Positions 54,968 to 64,000 are shown, numbered from the stretch's first letter. The stretch is DNA of 64,000 nucleotides from Cryomorpha sp963741985 (GCA_963741985.1 CAVUKD010000002.1:1426001-1490000); one strand, 5' to 3'. Numbers and translations are program-made. The notes: a model not told the origin generated them from the letters alone.

Positions 54968-56392
54968 ATGGCAGCTTCATTTACGCTCAAAGCCAAACCG
55001 ACTAAAGAAAGAGTATTGTGTTTTATCGGTTCAAAAATTCCGGCTTCTTTACCCATTAAGATTACAACTGAAAATAAAAAAGCCCTAACTGCCAAGCCGG
55101 CAAAGTGGCAGAAGTTCCTTTCCATTTCTGAAAATGGAAAAACGATAATACGCATTCCGGCTTTTGCCGAAAAGACAGATCGCAAGGAATATTTCCGTCA
55201 GACCGGATCTGAAATTTGGAATTTTTTGAAGAGCTTAAACGCGGATTCCGTTTTTTTAGCGGAAGCTGAGGAAGAGGACATTTTGGCGCTCACGGAGGGG
55301 ATGGCTTTAAGAGATTATCGGTTTGAAGTATACAAAGCACAGAAGGCTGAGTTTTCACTCAAGGAAATAAATATTGATAAATCGGCGTGCAGCAAGAAAA
55401 ATCTGGATGAATTGGAAGGGATGCTCTTGGGAATTTTTCTCGCCCGCGATCTGGTTAATGAACCGGCAAATGTGCTTACCGCAACTGAATTTTCGGTGCG
55501 TATGAAGAGAGCCGGCAAAAAAGCCGGATTTAAAGTTGATGTTTTTGGGAAAGCCAAAATTAAAGCACTGAAAATGGGGGGATTACTCGCTGTAAATCAG
55601 GGTAGCACGAAGGAGCCAACATTCACGGTACTCGAGTATAAGCCAGCCAAACCGAAGAATAAGAAGCCCATCGTTTTGGTGGGAAAGGGAATTGTGTATG
55701 ATACCGGAGGACTAAGCCTCAAGCCTACTCCCAATTCAATGGATATTATGAAGTGCGATATGGGCGGTGGGGCTGCGGTTGTTGGAGCTATGTATGCTGC
55801 TGCTTGTGCGAAACTTCCGCTTCACATTGTAGGACTGATTCCCGCCACCGACAATCAACCCGGGCCGGATGCCTACGGCCCCGGCGATGTGATTACGATG
55901 ATGGATGGCACCACTGTCGAAGTAATGAATACCGACGCCGAAGGGCGACTCGTACTGGCCGATGCGCTCGCTTACGCAAAAAGATATGATCCGGAGATAG
56001 CCATTGATCTGGCCACCCTTACCGGTGCTTCTTTACGAGCCGTAGGTCTCTGTGCAGCCGTAGTTATGGGAACAGCGAGTGCCAACCTGAAAAAACAATT
56101 GAATGATGCGGGGTTCAAATCCTGGGAGCGAATGGTAGAACTGCCGCTGTGGAGTGATTATTCATCCGAGCTCGAAAGCGATATTGCTGACATACGAAAT
56201 ATTGGTACGTCACCTTTCGCCGGCGCTATAATTGCCGGAAAATTTCTTGAACATTTTGCACACTTTCCCTGGTTACATCTCGATATTGCTGGGCCTGCAT
56301 TCTTGCCAGCAGGTCTTGGATATTTGCCGAAAGGCGGAACCGGATTTGGTGTAAATTTGTTGTTTCAATTTCTGAAGGACTATAAAAAATGA
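54968..56392 (+). CDS. pepA: Leucyl aminopeptidase, family M17
   Basis: 474 aa. Cytosolic, no signal peptide. The C-terminal M17 catalytic half is complete: VGKGIVYDTGGLSLKPTPNSM, MKCDMGGGAAV, LIPATDNQPG, and the metal-binding NTDAEGRLVLADAL, then ATLTGA and GTSPFAGAIIAGKFL. It releases N-terminal residues from peptides using two metal ions. The stop overlaps the pdxA start (ATGA, 4 nt), so the two are translationally coupled. Confidence 0.94.
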   Translation: MAASFTLKAKPTKERVLCFIGSKIPASLPIKITTENKKALTAKPAKWQKFLSISENGKTIIRIPAFAEKTDRKEYFRQTGSEIWNFLKSLNADSVFLAEAEEEDILALTEGMALRDYRFEVYKAQKAEFSLKEINIDKSACSKKNLDELEGMLLGIFLARDLVNEPANVLTATEFSVRMKRAGKKAGFKVDVFGKAKIKALKMGGLLAVNQGSTKEPTFTVLEYKPAKPKNKKPIVLVGKGIVYDTGGLSLKPTPNSMDIMKCDMGGGAAVVGAMYAAACAKLPLHIVGLIPATDNQPGPDAYGPGDVITMMDGTTVEVMNTDAEGRLVLADALAYAKRYDPEIAIDLATLTGASLRAVGLCAAVVMGTASANLKKQLNDAGFKSWERMVELPLWSDYSSELESDIADIRNIGTSPFAGAIIAGKFLEHFAHFPWLHLDIAGPAFLPAGLGYLPKGGTGFGVNLLFQFLKDYKK

Positions 56393-57438
56393 ACAATAAA
56401 AGAATTAGAGTAGGAATCACCCTGGGCGATATGAACGGCATAGGGCCGGAGGTAATAATCCGAGCTTTATCCGATCCACGTCTTTTTCAAGATATTACGC
56501 CTGTGATATATGGATCAAACAGGGTAATGAATTTTTATAAAAAAGAACTCGACCTCGATCAAATCACGTTTCAGGGAATCAAAGACGCGGATGATGCTGT
56601 AGCCAAAAAGGCAAATCTTATATCCATTACAACGGAAGAAATAGTGGTTGAACCGGGAAAAGTGACCCCCGCCGCTGGACAACTTGCTTTTCAATCGCTC
56701 GAATATGCGGTGAAAGATTTGGCGAGCAATAAAATTGACGTTCTCATAACCGCTCCGATTAATAAAAAGAATATTCAGAATGAAAATTTCCATTTTCCGG
56801 GACATACGGAATATCTTGCCAAATACAGCAATGTAGATGATGCGCTCATGTTTATGTGCAGCAACCGGCTTCGCGTCGGAATCGTAACGGGCCACATTCC
56901 AATTAAAGAAGTGAGCGAGAAAATAACCAAAGAAGCTGTTCTGGCAAAAATTCACGCCATAGAGAAAACCCTCCGTTCTGATTTCTCAATAGAAAGACCA
57001 AAAATTGCCGTTTTGGGACTCAATCCGCATGCCGGAGACGACGGATTGCTCGGCATGGAAGAAAAAGAAGTTATTAACCCAGCCATACAACAAGCCCGCG
57101 AAGAGGGAATTCTTGCGGTAGGTCCGTTTCCTGCTGACGGGTTTTTTGCAAGCCACAACTGGACAAATTTCGACGCGGTTCTCGCCATGTACCACGATCA
57201 GGGATTGATCCCGTTCAAATCTATTGCAGGAGAATTTGGCGTAAATTATACTGCCGGGCTGCCCATTGTTCGCACTTCACCCGCACATGGCACCGCTTAT
57301 GACCTTGCGGGAAAAGGACTAGCGAACGAACAAAGTTTTCGCGAAGCAATCTATTTGGCCTGTGATATTTATACCAGACGAATGGAAAATAGACAATTGT
57401 CGGCCAATCCACTCGAAACAAATATAAAAGAATCCTAA
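56389..57438 (+). CDS. pdxA: 4-hydroxythreonine-4-phosphate dehydrogenase
   Basis: 349 aa, typical size. PdxA blocks: VGITLGDMNGIGPEVIIRAL, DVLITAPINKKNIQ, FPGHTEYLA, VTGHIPIKEV, LGLNPHAGDDGLLGMEE, GPFPADGFF, and the metal-binding MYHDQGLIPFKS, RTSPAHGTAYDLAGKG. It oxidises 4-phosphohydroxy-L-threonine in pyridoxal 5'-phosphate synthesis. Coupled to pepA and followed by the DUF177-rpmF promoter. Confidence 0.96.
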   Translation: MNNKRIRVGITLGDMNGIGPEVIIRALSDPRLFQDITPVIYGSNRVMNFYKKELDLDQITFQGIKDADDAVAKKANLISITTEEIVVEPGKVTPAAGQLAFQSLEYAVKDLASNKIDVLITAPINKKNIQNENFHFPGHTEYLAKYSNVDDALMFMCSNRLRVGIVTGHIPIKEVSEKITKEAVLAKIHAIEKTLRSDFSIERPKIAVLGLNPHAGDDGLLGMEEKEVINPAIQQAREEGILAVGPFPADGFFASHNWTNFDAVLAMYHDQGLIPFKSIAGEFGVNYTAGLPIVRTSPAHGTAYDLAGKGLANEQSFREAIYLACDIYTRRMENRQLSANPLETNIKES

Positions 57439-57445
57439 CCACCTG

Positions 57446-57475
57446 TTTGCAATTCTGAATTTTTGACTACCTTTG
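57446..57475 (+). promoter_or_regulatory. Bacteroidota-type promoter of the DUF177-rpmF operon
   Basis: TTTG at 57446-57449 and TACCTTTG at 57468-57475 with 18 nt between them, a close match to the consensus. It lies just past the pdxA stop and 27 nt before the ATG at 57503. Confidence 0.8.
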
Positions 57476-57502
57476 CCGTCCCATTTATTTCGGGAGGTTA
57501 GT

Positions 57503-58000
57503 ATGAAGGAATTTATCATACCCTTTTTCGGACTGAAAGAAGGTAAACATGAGTTCAATTTTGTTATTGGCCAAGCGTTCTTTGAGGCTTTTGAAAACAG
57601 CCTGCTTGATGATGCCGACGTCTCGGTAAACCTTAAACTTGAGAAATTGAGCACGATGCTTATTCTTAATTTTAAAGCTAAAGGGACCACCCGCGTTTCC
57701 TGTGACAGATGTGGAGATGATTTTGATTTACCTATTAAGACATCCCATAAACTGATCGTGAAATTCGGTGATGAAGCATTCGATCAAACGGATGAGATTG
57801 TAGTGTTGCAGCACGATGCCCATGATTATGATATTTCACAGGAAATCTATGAAATGTTGATTCTCAGTTTGCCAAATAAGAGGGTACACCCGCGGAAAGG
57901 TGATTGCAATCAGGAAGCAATTGAGCGGCTGCAAAGTTTTAAAAGCAACGAAGAAAATGATACGGATCCCCGATGGGATGCATTGAAAAATTTGAAGTAA
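57503..58000 (+). CDS. YceD family (DUF177) protein
   Basis: 165 aa from the ATG at 57503 (MKEFIIPFFGLKEGKHEF), chosen because the longer frame from 57473 would start inside the promoter box. DUF177 features: LDDADVSVNLKLEKLSTMLILNFKAKGTTRVSCDRCGDDFDLPI, DEIVVLQHDAHDYDISQEIYEMLILSLP, KGDCNQEA and a DPRWDALKNL end, as in family members coupled to bL32. Related proteins take part in 23S rRNA accumulation. It lies 18 bp upstream of rpmF in the conserved DUF177-rpmF order. Confidence 0.92.
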   Translation: MKEFIIPFFGLKEGKHEFNFVIGQAFFEAFENSLLDDADVSVNLKLEKLSTMLILNFKAKGTTRVSCDRCGDDFDLPIKTSHKLIVKFGDEAFDQTDEIVVLQHDAHDYDISQEIYEMLILSLPNKRVHPRKGDCNQEAIERLQSFKSNEENDTDPRWDALKNLK

Positions 58001-58018
58001 TATTAAAACAAAATAAGA

Positions 58019-58207
58019 ATGGCACATCCTAAACGAAAAACGTCCAAAACCAGAAGAGACAAACGACGTACGCATTATAAGACCTCAGGTCCAACTATTG
58101 CTACTGACTCTACTACTGGCGAAGCACACTTGTACCACCGTGCACACTGGTATGAAGGAAAACTTTACTACAAAGGTAAAGTGGTGATGGAAAGTAATGT
58201 CGAATAA
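58019..58207 (+). CDS. rpmF: 50S ribosomal protein bL32
   Basis: 62 aa, starting AHPKRKTSKTRRDKRR, the bL32 signature. It contains no cysteine, so it is the zinc-independent form. Component of the large ribosomal subunit. It lies downstream of DUF177 and is followed by a strong terminator. Confidence 0.97.
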   Translation: MAHPKRKTSKTRRDKRRTHYKTSGPTIATDSTTGEAHLYHRAHWYEGKLYYKGKVVMESNVE

Positions 58208-58230
58208 CCACTCGATATACAAAAGATTTG

Positions 58231-58260
58231 AATCAGCCGAAGAGGCTGATTTTTTTTTTG
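58231..58260 (+). terminator. Intrinsic terminator after rpmF
   Basis: Eight-base-pair stem (AATCAGCC/GGCTGATT) with a 5-nt loop followed by nine T. It separates the DUF177-rpmF transcript from fabH. Confidence 0.92.
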
Positions 58261-58348
58261 ACACGAGTACTTAGTGTTAGCCGTACAATAAGTTTTCTAA
58301 CTTAGCGGCCTGTTCAAATGTTTTTATTTAGCTAAACTGCATATAGAG

Positions 58349-59347
58349 ATGACCAAAGTAAGAGCGGCAATTACGGCTGTAAACGGTTATGTTCCAGAAA
58401 ATAAGCTGACCAATGCTGATCTGGAAAAAATGGTTGACACCAATGACCAATGGATTCGCACGCGAACCGGAGTCGAGGAACGAAGAATTTTAAACGATCC
58501 TACCAAAGCAAGCAGCGATCTTGGTTCTGGTGCCGTAATGGGTCTTCTCAAAAAGCGAGGTATTTCTGCCGATGAGATCGACATGGTTATTTGTGCCACA
58601 GCTACTCCCGATCATCTGTTCCCGGCTACGGCCAATATTATTTCAGACAAATGCGGAATTAAAAATGCCTGGTCCTTTGATATTATGGCAGCATGCAGTG
58701 GCTTTGTATTCGCACTCGCTACAGCCAGCCAATTTATCGAAACAGGAAAGTACAAGAAAATAATCGTAGTGGGAGCCGACAAGATGAGCTCTATAGTTGA
58801 CTACACCGATCGCTCGACCTGTATCATTTTTGGCGATGGATCCGGAGCTGTGTTATTAGAGCCTGATACATCCGGAATGGGTATTCAAGACTCAATTATG
58901 CACACCGATGGAATTGGACGCGAATTTTTGTACCAAAAAGCAGGCGGTTCTTTAAATCCCGCTACGTTGAAAACTGTTGAAAACAAGGATCATTATATTT
59001 TCCAAGAAGGGCGTACGGTTTTCAAATATGCGGTAAGCCGGATGGCCGATGTGTCTGCAGAAATTCTTGAGCGCAACAATCTTACCGGTGAAGATGTTGA
59101 TTGGTTGGTGCCACATCAGGCGAATTTGCGTATTATCGATGCTACTGCAAACCGCATGGGACTACCACCTGAAAAAGTAATGATCAATATCCAGAAATAT
59201 GGAAATACCACCAACGGCACTATTCCTCTCTGTTTATGGGAATGGGAGGACAAACTGCGCAAAGGAGATAATATTATTCTCGCTGCCTTTGGCGGTGGAT
59301 TTACCTGGGGTTCCATTTATTTAAAATGGGCCTACGACACAAAGTAA
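58349..59347 (+). CDS. fabH: 3-oxoacyl-[ACP] synthase III
   Basis: 332 aa. KAS III: N-terminal AITAVNGYVPENKLTN, NDQWIRTRTGVEERR, the active-site Cys in MAACSGFVFA, His in VPHQANLRI and Asn in YGNTTNGTIP, so the Cys-His-Asn triad is complete; C-terminal FGGGFTWGSIYLKW. It starts fatty-acid synthesis by condensing acetyl-CoA (or branched primers) with malonyl-ACP. It lies just upstream of accB-accC; plsX, often found next to fabH, is absent here. Confidence 0.96.
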   Translation: MTKVRAAITAVNGYVPENKLTNADLEKMVDTNDQWIRTRTGVEERRILNDPTKASSDLGSGAVMGLLKKRGISADEIDMVICATATPDHLFPATANIISDKCGIKNAWSFDIMAACSGFVFALATASQFIETGKYKKIIVVGADKMSSIVDYTDRSTCIIFGDGSGAVLLEPDTSGMGIQDSIMHTDGIGREFLYQKAGGSLNPATLKTVENKDHYIFQEGRTVFKYAVSRMADVSAEILERNNLTGEDVDWLVPHQANLRIIDATANRMGLPPEKVMINIQKYGNTTNGTIPLCLWEWEDKLRKGDNIILAAFGGGFTWGSIYLKWAYDTK

Positions 59348-59408
59348 CCGAAACTTATTATATTTAGGCATCTCAAAAGTGCCATCAATTATCCAACTCA
59401 AATAGCAT

Positions 59409-59939
59409 ATGAAAATAACTGAGATACAGGATTTGATAAAATTTGTCTCACGATCGGGAGTTACCGAAGTAGAAATTGAACAGGCAAATTTTAAAATTAC
59501 AATCAAAAGCGATCCATATAAGAAGAAAGGATCGAAGGATCAATCTACCGAGGCATACATGCAACCACAAATGCAAATGGCTATGCCCCAAATGATGCCT
59601 CAACACATACCGCAGCAAATGCCCCAGCAACAGGCGGCTCCACAACAACAGCCTCCTGCTGAAACGAAGAAAGAAGAAAGTGGTGTAGACGAGTCGAAGT
59701 ATATCACCGTAAAATCTCCAATGATTGGTACTTTTTATCGATCAGCTGGTCCCGATAAGGATCCTTATGTGTCGGTGGGCGATGATATTAAACCCGGAAA
59801 AATTATTTGCATTATTGAAGCCATGAAACTCTTTAATGAAATTGAGGCAGAGATGTCAGGGAAAATTGTGAAAGTCCTTGCCGAAGATGCTTCACCGGTA
59901 GAATATGATCAACCTTTATTTTTGGTTGACCCTTCTTAA
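59409..59939 (+). CDS. accB: Biotin carboxyl carrier protein of acetyl-CoA carboxylase
   Basis: 176 aa. N-terminal domain (1-45; MKITEIQDLIKFVSRSGVTEVEIEQ), a Met/Gln/Pro-rich linker (about 50-85), and a C-terminal biotinyl domain (about 95-176; SPMIGTFYRSAGPDKDPYVSVGD). The biotin-accepting Lys140 is in EAMKL. It carries carboxybiotin between AccC and the carboxyltransferase. It precedes accC by 36 bp. Confidence 0.97.
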   Translation: MKITEIQDLIKFVSRSGVTEVEIEQANFKITIKSDPYKKKGSKDQSTEAYMQPQMQMAMPQMMPQHIPQQMPQQQAAPQQQPPAETKKEESGVDESKYITVKSPMIGTFYRSAGPDKDPYVSVGDDIKPGKIICIIEAMKLFNEIEAEMSGKIVKVLAEDASPVEYDQPLFLVDPS

Positions 59940-59975
59940 TCGAATTGCTTCAAGCACAACCTTACGCTAATTCTT

Positions 59976-61319
59976 ATGTTTAAGAAAATCCTTATTGCCA
60001 ATCGTGGAGAAATAGCTTTGCGCGTAATTAGAACCTGTAAGGAGATGGGTATCAAGACAGTAGCCGTTTACAGCACTGCTGATAAAGACAGTCTCCCGGT
60101 TCGTTTTGCCGATGAGGCGGTATGTATTGGCCCTCCGCCAAGTTCGGAGTCGTATCTCCGTATTCCAAATATTATTGCCGCCGCCGAAATTACCAATGCC
60201 GATGCGATTCATCCCGGTTATGGTTTCCTTTCGGAAAATGCGAAGTTCTCCCGGATTTGTGCCGAAAATGGTATAAAATTTATAGGAGCTCTCCCCGAGC
60301 AAATTGAAGGCATGGGCGATAAGTCGAATGCCAAAGCTACTATGATCGCTGCGGATGTACCGTGTGTTCCCGGATCAGAAGGGCTGTTGAAAGATGGAAA
60401 ACACGCCCTAAAAACGGCAAAAGAAATTGGGCTGCCTGTTATGATGAAAGCCACGGCCGGCGGCGGTGGAAAAGGAATGCGTGTAGTCTGGAAAGAGGAT
60501 GAGGTGGAAGACGCACTTGCTGCTATCAAACGAGAAGCTCAAGCTGCCTTTGGAAATGACGGCGTGTACATGGAAAAATTTGTCGAAGAACCGCGTCACA
60601 TTGAAATCCAGATTGCCGGCGACCAGTTTGGTACGTTTTGCCATATGAGCGAGCGAGACTGCTCAATACAACGTCGACATCAAAAACTTTTGGAAGAAAC
60701 TCCATCCCCGTTTATGACCAAAGCCCTACGTAAAAAAATGGGTGAAGCTGCCATTAAAGCTGCGGCTGCCGTGAATTATGAAGGGGTTGGAACCGTTGAG
60801 TTTTTGGTTGACAAGCACCGAAATTTCTATTTTATGGAAATGAATACGCGGATTCAAGTAGAGCATACTATTACGGAAGAAGTCATCAACTTTGACCTTG
60901 TAAAGGAGCAAATAAAGATAGCTGCGGGCATTCCAATTAGCGGTATTAATTACGAACCCCAATTGCATTCTATACAATGCCGAGTGAATGCCGAAGATCC
61001 ATTTAATGGCTTTCGTCCAAGTCCTGGAAAAATCACGGTGTACCATGCTCCTGGTGGCCATGGCGTAAGACTCGATACGCACGCCTATGCAGGTTATACC
61101 ATTCCGCCAAATTACGACTCGATGATTGCAAAACTGATTGTGGTAGCGCAAACACGCGAAGAAGCCATCAAAAAAATGCACCGTGCGCTCAGCGAGTACA
61201 TTATCGACGGAGTGAAAACTACTATTCCGTTTCACATTCAATTACTTGAAGACGAGAATTTTAAAAAAGGAAATTATACGACTAAGTTTATGGAGAGTTT
61301 TAAATTGAAGCCCGTATAG
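59976..61319 (+). CDS. accC: Biotin carboxylase subunit of acetyl-CoA carboxylase
   Basis: 447 aa, full length. Starts MFKKILIANRGEIALRVIRTCKEMG. Biotin carboxylase motifs: HPGYGFLSENA, the ATP-grasp loop ATAGGGGKGMR, RDCSIQRRHQKLLEE, FYFMEMNTRIQVEHTITEE and the C-terminal VNAEDP, PPNYDSMIAKL. It carboxylates biotin on AccB with ATP and bicarbonate. accB-accC form an operon; accA and accD are not in the window. Confidence 0.97.
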   Translation: MFKKILIANRGEIALRVIRTCKEMGIKTVAVYSTADKDSLPVRFADEAVCIGPPPSSESYLRIPNIIAAAEITNADAIHPGYGFLSENAKFSRICAENGIKFIGALPEQIEGMGDKSNAKATMIAADVPCVPGSEGLLKDGKHALKTAKEIGLPVMMKATAGGGGKGMRVVWKEDEVEDALAAIKREAQAAFGNDGVYMEKFVEEPRHIEIQIAGDQFGTFCHMSERDCSIQRRHQKLLEETPSPFMTKALRKKMGEAAIKAAAAVNYEGVGTVEFLVDKHRNFYFMEMNTRIQVEHTITEEVINFDLVKEQIKIAAGIPISGINYEPQLHSIQCRVNAEDPFNGFRPSPGKITVYHAPGGHGVRLDTHAYAGYTIPPNYDSMIAKLIVVAQTREEAIKKMHRALSEYIIDGVKTTIPFHIQLLEDENFKKGNYTTKFMESFKLKPV

Positions 61320-61462
61320 TTTGTATACAGTCCAAAGTGTTGCTAAGGGGGTTTATATTTTTAGGAAAAAAGGATTGTTAGTGATTTAAAGGGTGCTTTT
61401 TGAGTCGCCATTTTTCCCAAACATCCCCCAACCAAAAAAGGATTTTTACCTTTATCCCCATT

Positions 61463-62116
61463 ATGAGTGTTGAAGAAACTATCGAAACGCTGCAGAAGCT
61501 CCACGATGAAGGAAAGTCGCTTTTTCTTACATCTTCCTTTCAGACACATTCCATTCCGCTGCTCCATATTGTAGGACGTACCGATCTTGATATTCCCATA
61601 TATTGCCTCAACACAGGGTTTCTTTTTCCCGAAACGCTCGCCTTTAAGGATGAATTAGCAGAACGCTTTAATATCACCATTAAAAGCACTTTTTCCGATA
61701 TTCCAAAAATCCAACAGCGTGATGTAGCGGGCAATTTCCTTTTTACATCCAATCCCGACTACTGCTGCCATATTAATAAAGTAAAGCCCACAGAAATCCT
61801 GCTCAAAACACACGATATCTGGATAAACGGGGTGCGTGCCGATCAAAATGCAAACCGGAAAAACATGAAGACATTCCAGCCGGCAGGTCATGGAGCCATT
61901 CGCTTTCACCCGATGCTCGACTGGAGCGGCAAGGATATTTTTGATTATATCCGTAAACACCATCTTCCGCGCCATCCGCTCGAGGAGGCTGGATATTCAA
62001 GTATTGGATGTGAGCCATGTACTCGGAAAGCCTTGCCAAATGATCCACGTGAGGCCAGATGGTTTGGACTCAACAAAACCGAATGTGGGCTACACACTGA
62101 ACTCGTTGAAAAATAA
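61463..62116 (+). CDS. cysH: Phosphoadenylyl/adenylyl-sulfate reductase (CysH family)
   Basis: 217 aa from the ATG at 61463 (MSVEETIETL). PAPS/APS reductase fold: SSFQTHSIPLLHI, YCLNTGFLFPETLAF. It carries the four-Cys [4Fe-4S] pattern of APS reductases (CCHINKVKP and CEPCTRKALP) and the catalytic ECGLH near the C-terminus, so adenylyl-sulfate is the likelier substrate. It reduces activated sulfate to sulfite. No cysD or cysN is nearby. The stop codon abuts the epimerase start. Confidence 0.9.
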   Translation: MSVEETIETLQKLHDEGKSLFLTSSFQTHSIPLLHIVGRTDLDIPIYCLNTGFLFPETLAFKDELAERFNITIKSTFSDIPKIQQRDVAGNFLFTSNPDYCCHINKVKPTEILLKTHDIWINGVRADQNANRKNMKTFQPAGHGAIRFHPMLDWSGKDIFDYIRKHHLPRHPLEEAGYSSIGCEPCTRKALPNDPREARWFGLNKTECGLHTELVEK

Positions 62117-63028
62117 ATGAAACTATTGATTACCGGTGGCGCGGGATACGTTGGAACTGAGCTCTGTACCCGCCTTATGCAACGCGATGACATTGAGTCG
62201 ATTCATGTCTATGACAATCTCAGTCGTAAAAATTACAATTTCTTCCTTGGTGCGCAGAAACTGAACGAAAAAATCACTTTTGTAAATGCCGAATTGCTCG
62301 ACTCGCAAACCTTGCGGAAGGAAGTGGCCAAGGCCGATACCATCATTCACCTTGCGGCAAAAGTTAGCACACCCTTCGCTGATCAGAGTCCTCACCTTTT
62401 CGATCAGGTGAATAACTGGGGAACGGCAGAACTCTGCTACGCCTTCGAAGATTCAGATTGCAAGCGGCTTATATACATGAGTAGCGCCAGTGTTTACGGA
62501 GCTACTGATGTGGAGGTGGGAAAAGATGCTCCCACCAATCCAAAGACTTTTTACGGAGTTTCAAAGCTTAAAGGCGAAAAGCATGTGGAGCGACTTAAGA
62601 ATAAAAAGCAGGTATCTATATTGCGTTGTGCCAATGTGTATGGCTATTCGCGGAGTATGCGTTTCGACGCGGTGATCAACAAATTTGTTTTCGATGCCAA
62701 AAATGCGGGTCGTATTACCATCAATGGCAATGGAGAGCAGAATCGCGCCTTTGTGCCCGTTTCCCGAGTGGTCGATTTTATTGAAAATCTTTTAATTGAG
62801 GATTCTTTTCAACTTCATTACGACTTGGTTGATAGGAATCTTAACATTAATGATGTGGCTTATACCTTGAAGGAAATATTTCCGAAAATGGAAATGCTCT
62901 ATGTCGATCAGCAGCTGTCCTTGCGGCAAATAAAGGTTGGTCCCGACCCGGAGGTTTTACGCCTTATCGGCGAAAATAAGCAGAGCTTTTTGGAAGAGTT
63001 GTGGGATTTTGTTGGAGAATTGGCCTAA
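62117..63028 (+). CDS. NAD-dependent epimerase/dehydratase family protein
   Basis: 303 aa short-chain (extended SDR) enzyme. Rossmann motif LLITGGAGYVGTEL at the N-terminus, a LAAKVSTP segment, the catalytic serine region YMSSASVYGA and YGVSK (YxxxK). Substrate motifs include RCANVYGYSRSMRFDAVINKFV and NGNGEQNRAFVPVSRVVDFI. Members modify nucleotide sugars. It begins directly after the cysH stop, so it is co-translated with it; the functional link is unclear. Confidence 0.88.
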   Translation: MKLLITGGAGYVGTELCTRLMQRDDIESIHVYDNLSRKNYNFFLGAQKLNEKITFVNAELLDSQTLRKEVAKADTIIHLAAKVSTPFADQSPHLFDQVNNWGTAELCYAFEDSDCKRLIYMSSASVYGATDVEVGKDAPTNPKTFYGVSKLKGEKHVERLKNKKQVSILRCANVYGYSRSMRFDAVINKFVFDAKNAGRITINGNGEQNRAFVPVSRVVDFIENLLIEDSFQLHYDLVDRNLNINDVAYTLKEIFPKMEMLYVDQQLSLRQIKVGPDPEVLRLIGENKQSFLEELWDFVGELA

Positions 63029-63102
63029 GGGTATTGCTGAATTCTGTCCTTACACTCGAAGTGACCTATGCTATAGGGATATACAGAATGTTGGATAAAA
63101 TC

Positions 63103-64000
63103 TCAAGCCCAAAAAACCACCGATTTCCCAATAGTACCCCGATTCTCAAGCGCAAGATGTGCTCGATTTATATCCTCAATTTTATAGGTCGTTCTCACCA
63201 CCGGATCAATTTTTCCGGCTTCGGCTTCAGCGATTACAGCATGAAGACATTTGGCAATAAGCTGCGGTTTATAGTCGCCGAGTTTGAGGATATTTATGCC
63301 AATTATCGATTTGGAACGCATGATAAAAGTAAGCGGCGAGAAAAAACCGGATTGAAACAATAATTGCAAACCTGAGAGCAGACCTTTTCTTTTTCCTGTG
63401 CGCGAGGCGGCGCCAAAAATCACCAGCTTACCACCGGAACCCAGAAGCTTGAAATCTTTCTTTACCGATTTTCCCGCAAGGGAATTGAACGTGGCATCGA
63501 GGCGTATACCCCCATTGATTTTTTTTATTTCTTCTGCATAGTCTTTTTCGCGGTAATTTATGGGGTGCTGCACACCCAATTCTTTCAAAAAAGCAATTTT
63601 CTCAGCAGATCCAGCAGTACCAAAAACTGTACATCCCAGGTTCAGAGCCATTTGACAAAGGCCAATACCAACTCCTCCCGCGGCGGCATGAACGAGGACC
63701 CTATCGCCGCGATAGAGTTTCATGTTCTCTCGTATACACACGTATGCGGTGGTAAATTGGGTAGCCAATGCCAGGGCTTTTCCGGCTGGATACGACTCAG
63801 AAATTTCTCCTGCTGCACGGGAATCTGCTGCGGCATATTCGGCATAGCCACCAAAACGGGTAAGGGCAACAACGCGCTTTCCAATCATATTGGTTGGGAC
63901 ATCAGCTCCTTGACTTTCAACCGTTCCAACCACTTCATAACCAAGTACACATGGTCGATCCGGAGTTTCGGGATACATCCCATTTCGGGCGAGCACATCG
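63103..64000 (-). CDS. Quinone oxidoreductase-like MDR protein (N-terminus cut by window edge)
   Basis: At least 299 aa visible; the frame continues past 64000, so the true start lies outside (family length is about 330-340 aa). Medium-chain dehydrogenase/reductase without structural zinc Cys: PCVLGYEVVGTVESQG, GKRVVALTRFGGYAEYA, the nucleotide-binding LVHAAAGGVGIGLCQMALNLGCTVFGTAGSAEK, GVQHPINYREKDYAEEI and the C-terminal INRAHLALENRGTIGKSVVFWA. Likely NADPH-dependent reduction of quinones or enones. Convergent with the epimerase gene. Confidence 0.85.
   Translation of the reverse strand, partial: DVLARNGMYPETPDRPCVLGYEVVGTVESQGADVPTNMIGKRVVALTRFGGYAEYAAADSRAAGEISESYPAGKALALATQFTTAYVCIRENMKLYRGDRVLVHAAAGGVGIGLCQMALNLGCTVFGTAGSAEKIAFLKELGVQHPINYREKDYAEEIKKINGGIRLDATFNSLAGKSVKKDFKLLGSGGKLVIFGAASRTGKRKGLLSGLQLLFQSGFFSPLTFIMRSKSIIGINILKLGDYKPQLIAKCLHAVIAEAEAGKIDPVVRTTYKIEDINRAHLALENRGTIGKSVVFWA

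Noticed and set aside
54968..56392. Leucyl aminopeptidase as part of the cyanophycin locus
   Set aside because: It is 26 kb away, coupled to pdxA, and is a common housekeeping gene.
1..64000. tRNA genes, rRNA, insertion sequences or prophage
   Set aside because: The intergenic gaps were read by eye on both strands and no cloverleaf, transposase or integrase was recognised; short or divergent RNA genes could be missed without a covariance search.

Overview
This window comes from a member of the Bacteroidota, probably of the Flavobacteriales type. The evidence is several secreted proteins with type IX secretion (T9SS) C-terminal sorting domains of both type A and type B, a SusC/SusD pair, lipoproteins with short SCKKE-type lipoboxes, very few Shine-Dalgarno sites, and several promoters with the phylum-specific -7 element TAnnTTTG. 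No rRNA, tRNA, CRISPR array, phage or insertion sequence was recognised.

Layout. 0.2-14.9 kb, minus strand: three giant modular surface or secreted proteins. Two are metalloproteases that end in a shared CnaB-like plus dockerin-like module. The third is a T9SS type A protein whose 5' part is broken by many small indels inside a tandem-repeat region. 15.2-17.4 kb: tex. 17.5-29 kb: a locus with two cyanophycinase-like S51 peptidases (one a lipoprotein, one with a T9SS sorting domain), a YfcC-type inner-membrane permease, SusC, SusD and two PKD/beta-propeller lipoproteins. I read this as a possible cyanophycin (or other isopeptide) utilisation locus. 29-37 kb: a DUF5723-like barrel with a partner lipoprotein, and a pair of secreted amidohydrolases, only one half of which keeps its metal ligands. 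37-43.3 kb: trpS, gatC, an ECF sigma / membrane anti-sigma / barrel operon with two matching candidate ECF promoters, and lepA. 43.6-50.5 kb: an AI-2E family exporter and two paralogous secreted CUB/PKD/P-domain proteins that carry different T9SS sorting domains. 50.6-54.8 kb: metF, ribE and a large T9SS type B protein. 55-61.3 kb: pepA-pdxA, then DUF177-rpmF, fabH and accB-accC. 61.4-64 kb: cysH, a sugar-nucleotide epimerase and a quinone-reductase-like gene cut by the window edge.

How the genes fit together. The housekeeping genes (tex, trpS, gatC, lepA, metF, ribE, pdxA, rpmF, fabH, accBC, cysH) look complete and ordinary. The accessory content points to a particle- or biomass-degrading lifestyle: secreted proteases and adhesins, S51 peptidases with an uptake system, and envelope regulation through an ECF sigma factor. 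The most interesting candidate is the S51-YfcC-SusCD-PKD locus. Two regions with frameshifts (around 6.14 kb and 13.0-14.5 kb) both lie in tandem repeats, so assembly error is a serious alternative to real gene decay.
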